Assembly (NCBI RefSeq): GCF_040218225.1
Contig: NZ_JAVJQO010000008.1
Location: 186,001 to 250,000, forward strand
Length of the DNA stretch: 64,000 nt
Source of the DNA: Gracilimonas sp.
GTDB lineage: Bacteria; Bacteroidota; Rhodothermia; Balneolales; Balneolaceae
Direction of reading: 5' to 3'
The position numbers and the translations under genes were made by a program. Positions 1 through 9,700 of this stretch are shown one piece after another (the first letter of the stretch is position 1; every line of letters begins with the position of its first letter). Under the pieces are notes generated by a model that searched no databases, was not told the DNA's origin, and saw only the letters and a list, made by a program, of their open reading frames with translations.

Positions 1-1
1 C

Positions 2-916
2 CGTAAATATGGAGAAACTGCAGAAACCATCAACGTTATTTATGTGGTTGATGATAAAGAGCATCTTATTGATGACCTGCGGATCACTCATCTGATCCTC
101 GCAAATCAGGAAGACCATATTGAAGTGTTGATGGATCGTTCTTTTGAAGCTCTTTCAGTATATGATGATCAGGAAGAAGCGGTTAAAATGCTGGCTAAAT
201 ATGACCGTGTTGCCTTACCAGTTGTAGACTCTGATGGTGTACTTGTAGGAATTGTGACAGCTGATGATGTTATTGATGTAGCTGAAGAAGAGACCACCGA
301 GGATATGCAGAAAATGGCCGGTATGGATGCTTTGGATGACTACTATTCCCAATCGTCCATTTTCGACATTGTTAAAAAGCGTCTCTGGTGGTTGATCGTT
401 CTTTTTGTTGGGCAGATTTTAACGGCCATTGCGATGGGAGGCTATGAAGAAGTACTTCAGAAAGTTGTAGCACTGTCATTCTTTGTTCCGCTAATCATTT
501 CAAGTGGCGGTAATTCAGGTTCACAGGCAGCGACCTTGGTGATACGAGCCTTGGCAACCGATGATCTTAAACCCGAAGATTGGAAAAAAGTTTTCAGGCG
601 TGAATTTACTTCAGGTCTTATGCTGGGAGGTTTAATAGGACTATTAGGCTTTTTCACACTAATTGGATGGGATTTGATAGGCGGGGCAGAATTGACAAAG
701 ACTGTATTTCTTACCGCAGGTGTTATAGGGTTGAGCCTTTTTTCAATTGTGTTATTTGGAAATTTTACCGGAGCTATGCTGCCTTTTTTCCTTTCCAAAA
801 TGAATCTTGATCCGGCTGTTTCTTCTGCTCCTTTTGTAGCAACTATTGTGGACGTAAGCGGAATCATTATTTATTTTACCATAGCAATTGTACTTTTAAG
901 CGGAACCTTACTTTAA
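2..916 (+). CDS. mgtE: Magnesium transporter MgtE, C-terminal part (5' end outside window)
   Basis: The frame is open to the left edge, so this is the 3' portion of a longer gene; the first visible GTG at 44 is internal. The visible protein has the end of a paired CBS regulatory region (a CBS repeat about 75 residues long ending near VTADDVIDVAEEE), then a hydrophobic channel domain with about five membrane segments. The signature GNSGSQAATL, typical of the MgtE pore domain, follows the second segment. MgtE is a homodimeric inner-membrane Mg2+ channel gated by Mg2+ binding to the cytoplasmic CBS domains. The stop is 16 bases before thyA, so the genes may be co-transcribed. Family assignment is firm; the N domain cannot be seen. 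Confidence 0.93.
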   Translation, partial: RKYGETAETINVIYVVDDKEHLIDDLRITHLILANQEDHIEVLMDRSFEALSVYDDQEEAVKMLAKYDRVALPVVDSDGVLVGIVTADDVIDVAEEETTEDMQKMAGMDALDDYYSQSSIFDIVKKRLWWLIVLFVGQILTAIAMGGYEEVLQKVVALSFFVPLIISSGGNSGSQAATLVIRALATDDLKPEDWKKVFRREFTSGLMLGGLIGLLGFFTLIGWDLIGGAELTKTVFLTAGVIGLSLFSIVLFGNFTGAMLPFFLSKMNLDPAVSSAPFVATIVDVSGIIIYFTIAIVLLSGTLL

Positions 917-932
917 AGCCCAAAATATTTCG

Positions 933-1781
933 ATGAAAGCATATCATGATCTTGTAAAAAGTGTACTCGAGAATGGAGTCAGAAAAGAAAACCGAACCGG
1001 TACGGATACGATCTCAAATTTTGCTGAATTTTATAAAGTAGATCTCTCCGAAGGCTTCCCTTTATTGACGACTAAAAAAGTCTACTTCAGGTCAGTCATT
1101 TTGGAGATGCTTTGGTATTTAAGGGGAGAAGATCACATCCGTTGGCTTCGCGATGAAAACGATTGCCACATTTGGGATGCCTGGGCTGATGACGATGGAC
1201 ATGTTGGCCCCATTTACCCCGTGCTTTGGAGAAGATTTCCATACTTTGAAAAGGAGTCGGTACGCTTTGAGGGAAATGGCTCAGCACTCGATAAAGAAGT
1301 ATGGGTTCGTAAAGAATTCGATCAGGTACAACGGGCTATTGATATGTTGAAAAACAACCCAAACAGCCGAAGGATAGTTGTGAGCGCCTGGCATCCCGGG
1401 TTATTGGATCAAATGGGACTTCCGCCATGTCACCTCATGTATATTTTCAATGTAGCAGATGGAAAATTGAATTGTCATCTGACTCAGCGCTCCGGAGACG
1501 TTGCTCTTGGAATACCATTTAATCTGGCCTGTTATTCTGCCTTAACTATGGCAATTGCTCAGGAAGTGGGGCTGGAACCGGGCACTTTTGCTCATTCTAT
1601 TGTGGATGCTCATATCTATGTAAATCATGTGGATGGATTGAAAGAACAACTGACCAGAAAACCTAAACCTCTTCCAACACTTAAGATATCAAAGAAGCCG
1701 GTTGATGAACTCACATTCGATGATTTCATTTTGGAGAACTATGATCCGGATCCGGTGATTAAATTTGAGGTCGCAGTATGA
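933..1781 (+). CDS. thyA: Thymidylate synthase
   Basis: The enzyme methylates dUMP to dTMP using 5,10-methylene-THF and releases dihydrofolate. The 282-residue protein is slightly longer than the usual ~264. The catalytic cysteine is C166 in LPPCHLMYIF, and the folate/dUMP-binding stretch LTQRSGDVALGIPFNL follows. The early RTGTDTIS motif carries the phosphate-binding arginine. The stop overlaps the start of folA by four bases (ATGA), the classic coupling of dTMP synthesis to dihydrofolate recycling. The ATG start is chosen because the protein begins directly with the conserved Y-x-x-L-x-x-x-V-L-x-x-G block. Nothing looks damaged. Confidence 0.98.
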   Translation: MKAYHDLVKSVLENGVRKENRTGTDTISNFAEFYKVDLSEGFPLLTTKKVYFRSVILEMLWYLRGEDHIRWLRDENDCHIWDAWADDDGHVGPIYPVLWRRFPYFEKESVRFEGNGSALDKEVWVRKEFDQVQRAIDMLKNNPNSRRIVVSAWHPGLLDQMGLPPCHLMYIFNVADGKLNCHLTQRSGDVALGIPFNLACYSALTMAIAQEVGLEPGTFAHSIVDAHIYVNHVDGLKEQLTRKPKPLPTLKISKKPVDELTFDDFILENYDPDPVIKFEVAV

Positions 1782-2245
1782 TTATTACTCTTGTTGCTGC
1801 TCACGATCCCAATTTGGTAATAGGTAAAGATGGTGGACTTCCATGGCGATACCCGGAAGATTTAAAGCATTTCAAGAGAACTACCGTTGGTGGCACCATA
1901 ATCATGGGTAGGGGAGTATTTGAAGAATTAAACGAGATTCCACTTCCTGAAAGAAAAAATATCGTGCTTTCTACCACTCAAACTTATGAGAATGCAGACA
2001 CCTATACATCTCTGGATGAGGCGTTAAAATCTTCTAATGATAAAGAGGTTTTTATTATTGGAGGAGGGGTTTTGTACAGGCAAGCCATTGATGTTTCTGA
2101 TAAGCTTATCATTACTGAAATCCACGAGGAATACGATGGAGATACATATTTTCCTGAATACAGAGATGATATAGGAACAATATGGAAGGAAGAATCAAGA
2201 GAAGATTACGAAGAGCTTAGCTTCGTCACCTATAAGAGAATTTAA
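1778..2245 (+). CDS. folA: Dihydrofolate reductase
   Basis: This enzyme reduces dihydrofolate to tetrahydrofolate with NADPH, regenerating the cofactor consumed by ThyA. The protein has 155 residues, normal for the family. The substrate site is visible as LPWRYPEDLKHFKRTT, with D28 in the place of the catalytic acid, and the NADPH-binding segments IIMGRGVFEEL and FIIGGGVLYRQA are present. The usual GRKTFES motif reads GRGVFEE here, a modest variation. Translation is coupled to thyA through the ATGA overlap. The gene ends about 110 bases before a response regulator. Confidence 0.97.
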   Translation: MIITLVAAHDPNLVIGKDGGLPWRYPEDLKHFKRTTVGGTIIMGRGVFEELNEIPLPERKNIVLSTTQTYENADTYTSLDEALKSSNDKEVFIIGGGVLYRQAIDVSDKLIITEIHEEYDGDTYFPEYRDDIGTIWKEESREDYEELSFVTYKRI

Positions 2246-2356
2246 AACCGGTTTTACAACTATTAATTAAGAAAGATTAACCTGTATTCTGCAGGCTCTT
2301 TTAATAATTTTGATGTGTTATTCGAGAGAGGCTTAACACCGTCTTAAAATTAAAGA

Positions 2357-2785
2357 ATGAGCCCAGTTTTAGAACAAATACCGGCCAAAAAAGATACGAA
2401 GGCACTGAAAGCTCTGATCGTAGATGATCTGAAGATTAACAGAAGTCTGGCCCGGATTATGCTTGAGCGTAATAATTTCGAGATCATGGAAGCAGAAAAT
2501 GGGGAAGAGGCTCTTCATTTCTTTGGCAGGCAAAAGCCTGATGTTGTTTTAATGGATATCTGTATGCCTGTAATGGGTGGTATTGAAGCAATGAAGCAAA
2601 TCAGGAAGTTAAATCAGAAATTTTCCAGTATTCCAATAATCGCTTTTACTTCAGGTGAGCATAAAGAATCAAAATCTGATTTAATGGAAAAGGGATTTTC
2701 AGAATACATTAAAAAACCATTTAAAGAGAAAGAGCTATTTGATAAGATTTCTCTATTCCTTCCTATTCAAAATATAGCTTCCTAA
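2357..2785 (+). CDS. Single-domain response regulator (CheY-like)
   Basis: The 142-residue protein is a stand-alone receiver domain with about 15 extra N-terminal residues. The acidic pair D23/D24, phosphoacceptor D67 (in VVLMDICMPVMGG), switch residue T98 and K120 (KKPF) are all present, so it should be phosphorylatable. There is no DNA-binding or enzymatic output domain, so it likely acts through protein contacts or as a phosphorelay intermediate. No kinase is adjacent. The nearest phosphotransfer protein in the window is the lone Hpt at 27849-28196, and a link would be speculation. The gene converges on the HD phosphohydrolase gene and overlaps it by four bases. Confidence 0.93.
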   Translation: MSPVLEQIPAKKDTKALKALIVDDLKINRSLARIMLERNNFEIMEAENGEEALHFFGRQKPDVVLMDICMPVMGGIEAMKQIRKLNQKFSSIPIIAFTSGEHKESKSDLMEKGFSEYIKKPFKEKELFDKISLFLPIQNIAS

Positions 2786-4032
2786 AAGCTGATATCTTTC
2801 AAATGCACGCAATAGTGTTTAACTACCGGCTCAGTTAAAGCAATAATATTTTTTGTCTCAGCAGCTTTTGAAAACTCAATAGCTTTTTCATCCTCCAGAA
2901 TCCAAATACTCTCATTTTTATATTTGTAGGCCTCGGAATAGCTGTTTTCAAAGCCAAGGTAGTGACCAACAGCTATTTCATCCTGGGGAAGACGAAGCTT
3001 TTTAAGTGCTTTTTGCGTTTTTTGAGTGATTTCTGATATCTGTGCTTTAGTCGGTTTTTTATCTAAAAAAGTAGTTCTGAATAAATCGCGGTTCAGGAAC
3101 CGATGACAAAGGTTACTTAAGATTTTATCCCCCGACTTTTCCCAAAGCTTAATGCTTAAATATACGTCATGATCATCCATTTCAGCATAACGGTCAATCA
3201 TCTGTTTGGAGATCATTTTTTTTGCTGAAGGCTGTTCGTGCAAGAAATACTCAAGGGCAGGTGAAGCGAAACTTAATTCCTTTCCTTGTTCAATCAATTG
3301 GTGGACTCGCTTGAAGATGCTCCGCAGGAGAAAGTCTGCACTAAGCACTGTTTTATGCTGGTACACTTGCATATACATCAAACGGCGGGCAATAATGTAG
3401 TTCTCAACAGCATAAATCCCTTTCTTTTCAATTACAATATTACCCTTGAAAACCCGCATGGTTTTGAGAATTCGGTTAATGCCTACCGTACCTTCTGAAA
3501 CACCGGTAAAAAAGCTGTCTCGCCTCAGGTAATCTAATCGGTCTAAGTCGAGCTGAGAGGATATCAGCTGATGCAAAAACTTCTTTTTGTGCTGATTGGT
3601 GAAAATATCAATAGCCACATCCAGTGCTCCATTAAACTCTTTGTTGAGCTCTTTCATAATGGCCAGACTCATCATTTCATGATTAAAGTCCGTAATAAGT
3701 GAATGTTCTAAAGTATGAGAAAGAGGGCCGTGCCCAACATCATGAAGAAGAATGGCCATCAGGGTACCTTCATATTCTGGCTGGCTAATGGTTGTATCTT
3801 TTTCACGAAGATTGTTAAGCACTCGCTGTCCCAATTCAAGTGCGCCTAATGCATGGGAGAAGCGGGAATGTTCAGCAGCTGGGAAAACCAGATACCCAAG
3901 TCCTAACTGCCGGATTCTTCGTAATCTCTGCACATAAGGGTGATCTATCAACCTGAGAATAGGACCCTTTGGAACGGTGATAAATCCATGAATCGGATCA
4001 TTGAAAATTTTATACCGGGTGCTTTTATCCAT
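2782..4032 (-). CDS. HD-domain phosphohydrolase (YwfO/dGTPase-like)
   Basis: The 416-residue soluble protein starts with DPIHGFI and the H...HD...D metal-binding set: EHSRFSHALG (H55, H60), LLHDVGHGPLSH (H97, D98) and DRLDYLRRDSF near residue 170. These are typical of the YwfO/SAMHD1-like branch of HD phosphohydrolases, which act on nucleoside triphosphates such as dGTP. The true substrate is not known from sequence. It stands alone on the minus strand, with its stop overlapping that of the convergent response-regulator gene. Length and motifs look intact. Confidence 0.9.
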   Translation of the reverse strand: MDKSTRYKIFNDPIHGFITVPKGPILRLIDHPYVQRLRRIRQLGLGYLVFPAAEHSRFSHALGALELGQRVLNNLREKDTTISQPEYEGTLMAILLHDVGHGPLSHTLEHSLITDFNHEMMSLAIMKELNKEFNGALDVAIDIFTNQHKKKFLHQLISSQLDLDRLDYLRRDSFFTGVSEGTVGINRILKTMRVFKGNIVIEKKGIYAVENYIIARRLMYMQVYQHKTVLSADFLLRSIFKRVHQLIEQGKELSFASPALEYFLHEQPSAKKMISKQMIDRYAEMDDHDVYLSIKLWEKSGDKILSNLCHRFLNRDLFRTTFLDKKPTKAQISEITQKTQKALKKLRLPQDEIAVGHYLGFENSYSEAYKYKNESIWILEDEKAIEFSKAAETKNIIALTEPVVKHYCVHLKDISF

Positions 4033-4090
4033 GCTTTATTTACAAGTTAGATTGAACAGGCTGAAGATATAAAAAAGTTGATAGAGTGAG

Positions 4091-4138
4091 AGTTGATAGG
4101 GTGATGAATTTGATTTAAACGAGATCAACCTATCAACT
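4091..4138. repeat. Perfect 10-bp inverted repeat, probable transcription end
   Basis: AGTTGATAGG (4091-4100) is perfectly complementary to CCTATCAACT (4129-4138), with a 28-base loop. It lies immediately downstream of the minus-strand thioesterase gene that ends at 4140, so it may stop that transcript. The large loop and lack of a T-tract make it an atypical intrinsic terminator. A related direct copy (GTTGATAGAGTGAG) sits just before the left arm. Confidence 0.4.
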
Positions 4139-4139
4139 T

Positions 4140-4574
4140 TCAACTCTGAACCACCATCTCATCTAAATTTTCAATTTCAGGCAATCGGGTAGGCCTCTTT
4201 TTGTTGATATCATACCAAACACCGGTTGACCTTGCTATCCCCATCAAATCTTTTGATTTCTTATCAAAAATCCCCTGAACAGCCTCTATACTCGAGTTAC
4301 CTACTTTGCCTACACCGGTACCTACCAGTAAGGTTGATGGGAAGGTAATTTGTTTAAGGTATTCTATGGTGATTTTCACCAATACAAAGGTTTTTCCTTC
4401 GGTGAATTCACTTTGCATCTGCCCGACTTCTCCTAAAAACTGAATTCGAGCCTCTTCAAGGTAAGTATTGAACAGCGCATTGTTCACGTGGTTAAGAGGG
4501 TCTAAATCCCTAAAACGAACGGGAATTTCCGTCCAATGATAAAAGGTGTCAGGATTGTATTCAGGTCGAAACAT
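4140..4574 (-). CDS. Acyl-CoA thioesterase (4HBT hotdog fold, YbgC-like)
   Basis: The 144-residue protein carries the hotdog signature RFRDLDPLNHVNNALFNTYL near residues 21-40, with the aspartate and H-x-x-N arrangement of 4-hydroxybenzoyl-CoA thioesterase relatives. It is predicted to hydrolyse acyl-CoA or aroyl-CoA thioesters in the cytoplasm; chain preference cannot be told. It is divergent from the M42 peptidase gene at 4698, with 123 bases between the two starts that must carry both promoters. The length is normal for a single hotdog domain. Confidence 0.88.
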   Translation of the reverse strand: MFRPEYNPDTFYHWTEIPVRFRDLDPLNHVNNALFNTYLEEARIQFLGEVGQMQSEFTEGKTFVLVKITIEYLKQITFPSTLLVGTGVGKVGNSSIEAVQGIFDKKSKDLMGIARSTGVWYDINKKRPTRLPEIENLDEMVVQS

Positions 4575-4697
4575 AGGTAAAAATTTTTGTCAGAAGATGC
4601 AGGTCATAACAACCAATGACAAGTACAAAAGGCTTATTCTGGAAGCTATATTTATTATATTCAACCCGAATAAATTTAAAATCAATCAAACACTAAG

Positions 4698-5780
4698 ATG
4701 GCTAAGCAGAACGAACGTGATTTTTTAGAAGAACTACTCATTACCCCAAGCCCAACAGGGTATGAAAAAGAAGGTGTGAAAGTCTGGAAGAAGTATGTAG
4801 AGCAATTCGCTGATGAAGTAGTTACGGATGCTTACGGTTCTGCCGCTGCTAAAATAAACATGAGTGGAGATGTAGCTACAGTGATGCTGGAAGCCCATTG
4901 TGATGAAATTGGAATGGTGGTGCAGCATATAACAGACCAGGGATACATTTATGTAAATAAACTGGGAGGAAGTGATTCTACTATAGCCCGTGCAAAAAAG
5001 GTTTTCATTCACAATAAAAGAGGACGCGTAGTGGGTGTGACCGGAAATACAGCTATTCACCTTCAGGACAATAAAAACGGTGGGGGTAAGCAACCTGCCT
5101 GGAAAGATATCTATGTGGATATCGGGGTTTCATCCAAAGAGGAAGCCCTGGAGTTGGTGCAAATTGGAGATCCTATTACCTATGCTTCTGATACTGAATT
5201 TTTAAGTGATGACCGTTTAACAGCCCGCGCTTTGGATAACCGCATTGGTGGGTACGTGATTGCTGAAGCCATGCGAAAAATCAGTGAGCAGAAGAAAGAC
5301 CTTAAAGTAAATGTAATCGCCCTAAACTCTATTCAGGAGGAGGTAGGTGGATTTGGCGCTCGCATGATGAGCTATCGGTTTATGCCCGATGTGGCACTTG
5401 TTACTGATGTAACCCATGCTACCGACACGCCGGGAATAGATCAGAAAGAACATGGAACCGTGGAATTAGGTAAAGGTCCAACCGTACAACATGGTGGAGC
5501 TAATCATCCCAAAGTTGTGGAGTTTCTGGAAGAAGTATGTGAGAAGAACAAAATTGAAATACAACATGAAGCTACCAGCGTGAGAACCGGTACCGATACC
5601 GACAGTATCTTTTATCAGCAAACCGGTATTCCGAGTGCCTTGATCTCGCTTCCGCTCAGATATATGCATTCTCCCGTTGAAATTTGCTCTATGAAGGACG
5701 TGGATGCTTTAGTTGACGTGATGGTCAAAGCTGTACTGGCGATGCGTCCAGATCAAACATTTGGGGTATTTGAAGAATAG
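4698..5780 (+). CDS. M42 family aminopeptidase (tetrahedral TET/FrvX type)
   Basis: The 360-residue metallopeptidase has the co-catalytic metal ligands H67 and D69 (LEAHCDEIGM), D180 (ARALDNRIGG), the catalytic/ligand pair E214-E215 (SIQEEVGGFG), D237 (VTDVTHATDT) and H324 (RYMHSPVE). M42 enzymes are cytosolic, oligomeric and trim peptides from the proteasome or Clp systems. All ligands are intact and no signal peptide is present. The last 28 bases overlap, antisense, the 3' end of the tsaC/sua5 gene on the other strand. Confidence 0.95.
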   Translation: MAKQNERDFLEELLITPSPTGYEKEGVKVWKKYVEQFADEVVTDAYGSAAAKINMSGDVATVMLEAHCDEIGMVVQHITDQGYIYVNKLGGSDSTIARAKKVFIHNKRGRVVGVTGNTAIHLQDNKNGGGKQPAWKDIYVDIGVSSKEEALELVQIGDPITYASDTEFLSDDRLTARALDNRIGGYVIAEAMRKISEQKKDLKVNVIALNSIQEEVGGFGARMMSYRFMPDVALVTDVTHATDTPGIDQKEHGTVELGKGPTVQHGGANHPKVVEFLEEVCEKNKIEIQHEATSVRTGTDTDSIFYQQTGIPSALISLPLRYMHSPVEICSMKDVDALVDVMVKAVLAMRPDQTFGVFEE

Positions 5781-6703
5781 CCAATAGCTTTTCGGACCCT
5801 GTTCAGGAGGGCAGAGACCAATGGGTGATTCATTTCACTGAAATCCTCAATGATAACCGAATGATATCCTTCAATGTCAGCTTGACGAAATCGGTCGTAT
5901 AATTCACGTGCCATTTGGTCCAGATCATTATCATAGGCAATGATATTTGGTGAAACTGGATAGGAAGAATCCAATAATAAGTATAAATACTCTTGATTAT
6001 CTGGAACTTCTTTAGCTTTTAGCCACCGGACTTCAGCTTCAGGCTTGTAATGAGAATATTTTTGCCCCGGACTCTTGGGTCGGTCCATATGTTCAAAGAA
6101 CGATTCATGCACTGAAAATCCGAGCACATCTTCTATCTCTTTACGGCTGATGCTTCCGGGACGCAGTATTTCAGGCTGATCTCCTGTTAAATCTAATACC
6201 GTCGATTCCAACCCGACTTTGGTAGCTTTTCCATCGATAACCGGGAAATGATCCCCAAAATCTGCTTTAACATGTTCAGCTCTGGTAGGGCTCGGGCGTC
6301 CTGATCTGTTGGCACTGGGAGCAACAAGTGGACCGGTTTTAGAAATGAACTCCAATGCAATTTCATGATCAGGCATCCGGATGGCTACGGTATCCAAGCC
6401 AGCAGTAACAGCATCCAATACTTTACTCTTTTTTTGAAGTACGAGTGAAAGAGGGCCTGGCCAGAATTCTGTGATTAATAAATCGGCTGAATCAGGAATT
6501 TTTTCTGAAAAATCCCGAACCTGATCTTTCGAAGAAACATGTACGATCAGAGGGTTATCAGAAGGCCGGTTTTTAATGGTAAAAATCTTTTGAATAGCTG
6601 CGGGATTCCAGGCATCGGCTCCGAGACCGTACACCGTTTCGGTAGGGAATGCAACTACATCTCCATTTTTAATAAGATCTATATATTTTGTTAGGTCAGG
6701 CAT
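5753..6703 (-). CDS. L-threonylcarbamoyladenylate synthase (Sua5/TsaC family)
   Basis: The enzyme makes threonylcarbamoyl-AMP from threonine, bicarbonate and ATP for the t6A37 modification of ANN-decoding tRNAs. The YrdC domain spans about residues 5-190, with FPTETVYGLGADA, the ATP-site K-x-R-P element (KNRPSDNPL) and SANRSGRPSPT. A further ~110 residues, joined by a SPGQKYSHYKP linker, form the extra C-terminal domain that separates Sua5 (about 320-350 aa) from the short TsaC. The start overlaps the 3' end of mfd by eight bases, so the genes are co-transcribed. Its 3' end overlaps the M42 gene. Confidence 0.95.
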   Translation of the reverse strand: MPDLTKYIDLIKNGDVVAFPTETVYGLGADAWNPAAIQKIFTIKNRPSDNPLIVHVSSKDQVRDFSEKIPDSADLLITEFWPGPLSLVLQKKSKVLDAVTAGLDTVAIRMPDHEIALEFISKTGPLVAPSANRSGRPSPTRAEHVKADFGDHFPVIDGKATKVGLESTVLDLTGDQPEILRPGSISRKEIEDVLGFSVHESFFEHMDRPKSPGQKYSHYKPEAEVRWLKAKEVPDNQEYLYLLLDSSYPVSPNIIAYDNDLDQMARELYDRFRQADIEGYHSVIIEDFSEMNHPLVSALLNRVRKAIGYSSNTPNV

Positions 6704-9700
6704 GCAACTCGCTTAAAGCCAATTCTTTAAGATATTCATATGCAGTAGGTATATCAGGGATTTCCTGTATTACAAAACGAACGGTATCTTTCTTTTGAAC
6801 GACTTGGAAATTATCTTTTTTAGTAGCTTCAAGCTTCTCAAGAATATCCTGAAACTTTCCGGAATCGAAGAAACTTGCTCCCATTTCTGTTTCCTGTTTT
6901 GGGCAGACAAGCCACATCCGGTCGGCCCTGATGGTCACTTTGGTAAAAAAGTTTCTGGATGCAAATAACCTGATTTTGCTAGCTAGTATCAGATATTCAG
7001 CTTCTTTTGGTGCAGGACCAAAACGATCGACAATCTCATCTTTCCATTCTTCAATCTCTTTTTCAGTTTTGGCCTGAGATAGTTTACGATACAGATTCAG
7101 TCGCTCTACGTTATCAGACACATAGTTCTGGGGCAGAAGGGCGGTTTCGTCGAACTCAACAGTCGTTTCCGGTAGTTCAACTTCAATCTCCACATCATCA
7201 AACATATCACTGAATTCTGACTGCTTCAGCTCTTTCACAGCATCATTCAGGATCTTCGTGTAAAGATCAAAACCGATGTCGTTGATAAAGCCGCTTTGTT
7301 CTGCTCCCAGTATATCACCTGCTCCACGGATATCAAGGTCGCGCATGGCGATATTAAATCCAGAGCCCAGGTCAGAGAATTCTTCAAGAGCCAATAAACG
7401 TTTTCTTGCTTCTGTGCTCAAGGTTTGAATTGGATTGGTAATGAGATAGCAAAAAGCTTTACGGTTAGATCGGCCGACACGTCCACGAAGCTGGTGTAGC
7501 TCTGCAAGCCCGAAATTATTAGCTTGGTTAATAATGATAGTATTGGCATTCGCTATATCAATTCCGTTCTCAACAATATTGGTTGAAACGAGTACATCAA
7601 ACTTATGTTGATAGAAATCGGTGATTATCTTATCTAATTGGGATCCAGTCATTTGTCCATGACCAAATCGAACCCTGATGTTTGGAACGAGTCGTCGGAC
7701 CATCTCGGCTATTTCTTCAATATTCTTCACCCTGTTGTGAATAAAAAAGACTTGTCCGCCCCGGGATATTTCCTGCAGGATAGCATCTCGTATCAGTTCC
7801 TCATCAAAGCTGTGAATTTCGGTGTAAACGGGCTGACGGTTCGGGGGAGGAGTGTTGATGACACTCAGGTCACGTGCTCCCATCAATGAGAATTGAAGTG
7901 TTCTGGGTATTGGAGTAGCAGTAAGGGTAAGAACATCAACAGATGCACGAAAGCTCTTGAGTTTCTCCTTTGCTGAAACCCCGAATCGTTGTTCTTCATC
8001 TACGATAATTAGGCCAAGGTCTTTGAACTTAACGTCTTTGGAAAGCAGTCTGTGTGTACCGATGACAATATCCAATTCGCCATCTTGCAATTTTTTAATA
8101 GACTCTTTTTGCTGCTTTGGGGTCCGAAAGCGGGAAAGGGCTTCAATTTTAACCGGAAACTTCTCCATGCGTCGCATAAAAGTTTTAGCATGCTGCTCGG
8201 CTAAAATGGTTGTAGGAACAAGAACTGCAACCTGCTTATGATCCAGGACAGCTTTAAATGCTGCTCGTACAGCTACTTCTGTTTTCCCAAAGCCAACATC
8301 TCCGCAAATCAAACGGTCCATGGGGTGTTTACTTTCCATGTCTTTTTTCACCGCTTCAATAGCATCGTATTGATCGGGCGTTTCCTCAAATTCAAAGTTG
8401 GCTTCCAGTTCTGTTTGCCATTCATTATCAGGTGAAAAGTCATAAGCTGTTTCTGCTTTTCTTTTGGCGTACAATTGGATAAGCTCACGAGCTATATCTT
8501 TCACCTTCTTCTTGGTTTGCTCCTTTTTACGAGCCCAGGCTCCAGAGCCAAGCTTGGTAATCCGTGGGGCGGTTCCTTCTTTCCCGGAATATTTTTGGAG
8601 TTTGTGAAGGCTGGTTACGTTCACATATAGAGTGGAGTCGTCCTTATACTGCAGGACGACGACTTCCTGTTCGGTATTTTTTACGTTGATCTTTTTGAAG
8701 CCCATAAACTTCCCAATACCATAATCAACGTGAACTACGAAGTCCCCCAGGCTTAAATCTTTTAGCTCTTTGAAGGAGATGCCGCCATGAAATCGTCGCC
8801 GTTTGGTTTTTGGACGGTGATAACGGTTAAAGATCTGATGATCTGTATAAACGGCTAATTTAGCTGGCTCATAAATGAAACCTTCATGTAGAGTTTCAAC
8901 AACAAGCAGGTATTTAAATTCCTGGCTGGCTTCCCCGAGCAGTTCTTCAAAACGGTCTCTTTGCCCATCATTATCACATAGAATAATGGTGTTAAGCCCA
9001 TCAGAAGAGTTTTTGGAAATATTTTCACGCAATAATTTGAAGTTGCCGTGAAAATCGGGTTGGGGCTTTGTTTCAAGGGTAAGTGTTTTGTCACCCTTTT
9101 CAGAGGCTCCTACATTAGCGACAAACAACTGATGGTTGAACTTCCCAAGCTCTTCATCAAACACTTCTTCCGATAGGAAAAGCTCTTCCGGTAGTGATAA
9201 ATCCTCTTCAGCTTCATGACTGTCATAAGCTTCAACGGCTGACTCAAAGTTTTTCCCGACTTCGGATACAATCAAATCCCTGTTGGAAGTAACCAGCAGA
9301 GTTTCTTCATCAAAATAGGAGAGAAAGCTTGATTTTTCAGTTTCAGGAAGATTAGTAAGATCCGGTATGATGCGAGCCTGATTGAGAAAAGCTATAGAGC
9401 GTTGCGAGTCTGCATCAAACTCCCGGATGGTATCAAGTTCATCCCCGAAAAATTCAAGCCGGAGAGGATATTCCCCGGAATAAGGAAATACATCTAAAAT
9501 ACCTCCGCGTACGGCAAATTCACCAGGTTCGTCCACAAACTTAACGGGGCTATACCCCTGATCAACTAACTGCTCCCTAAACTTTTCCAGGTCCACTTCC
9601 TGCCCTTTTTCCAATACCAGGCTAACTTCATTTAAGGTGGAAGGCGGAGCGATTTTCTCTCCAATAGCTTCGATGGAAGTAATGACTATTTTTGATTTAC

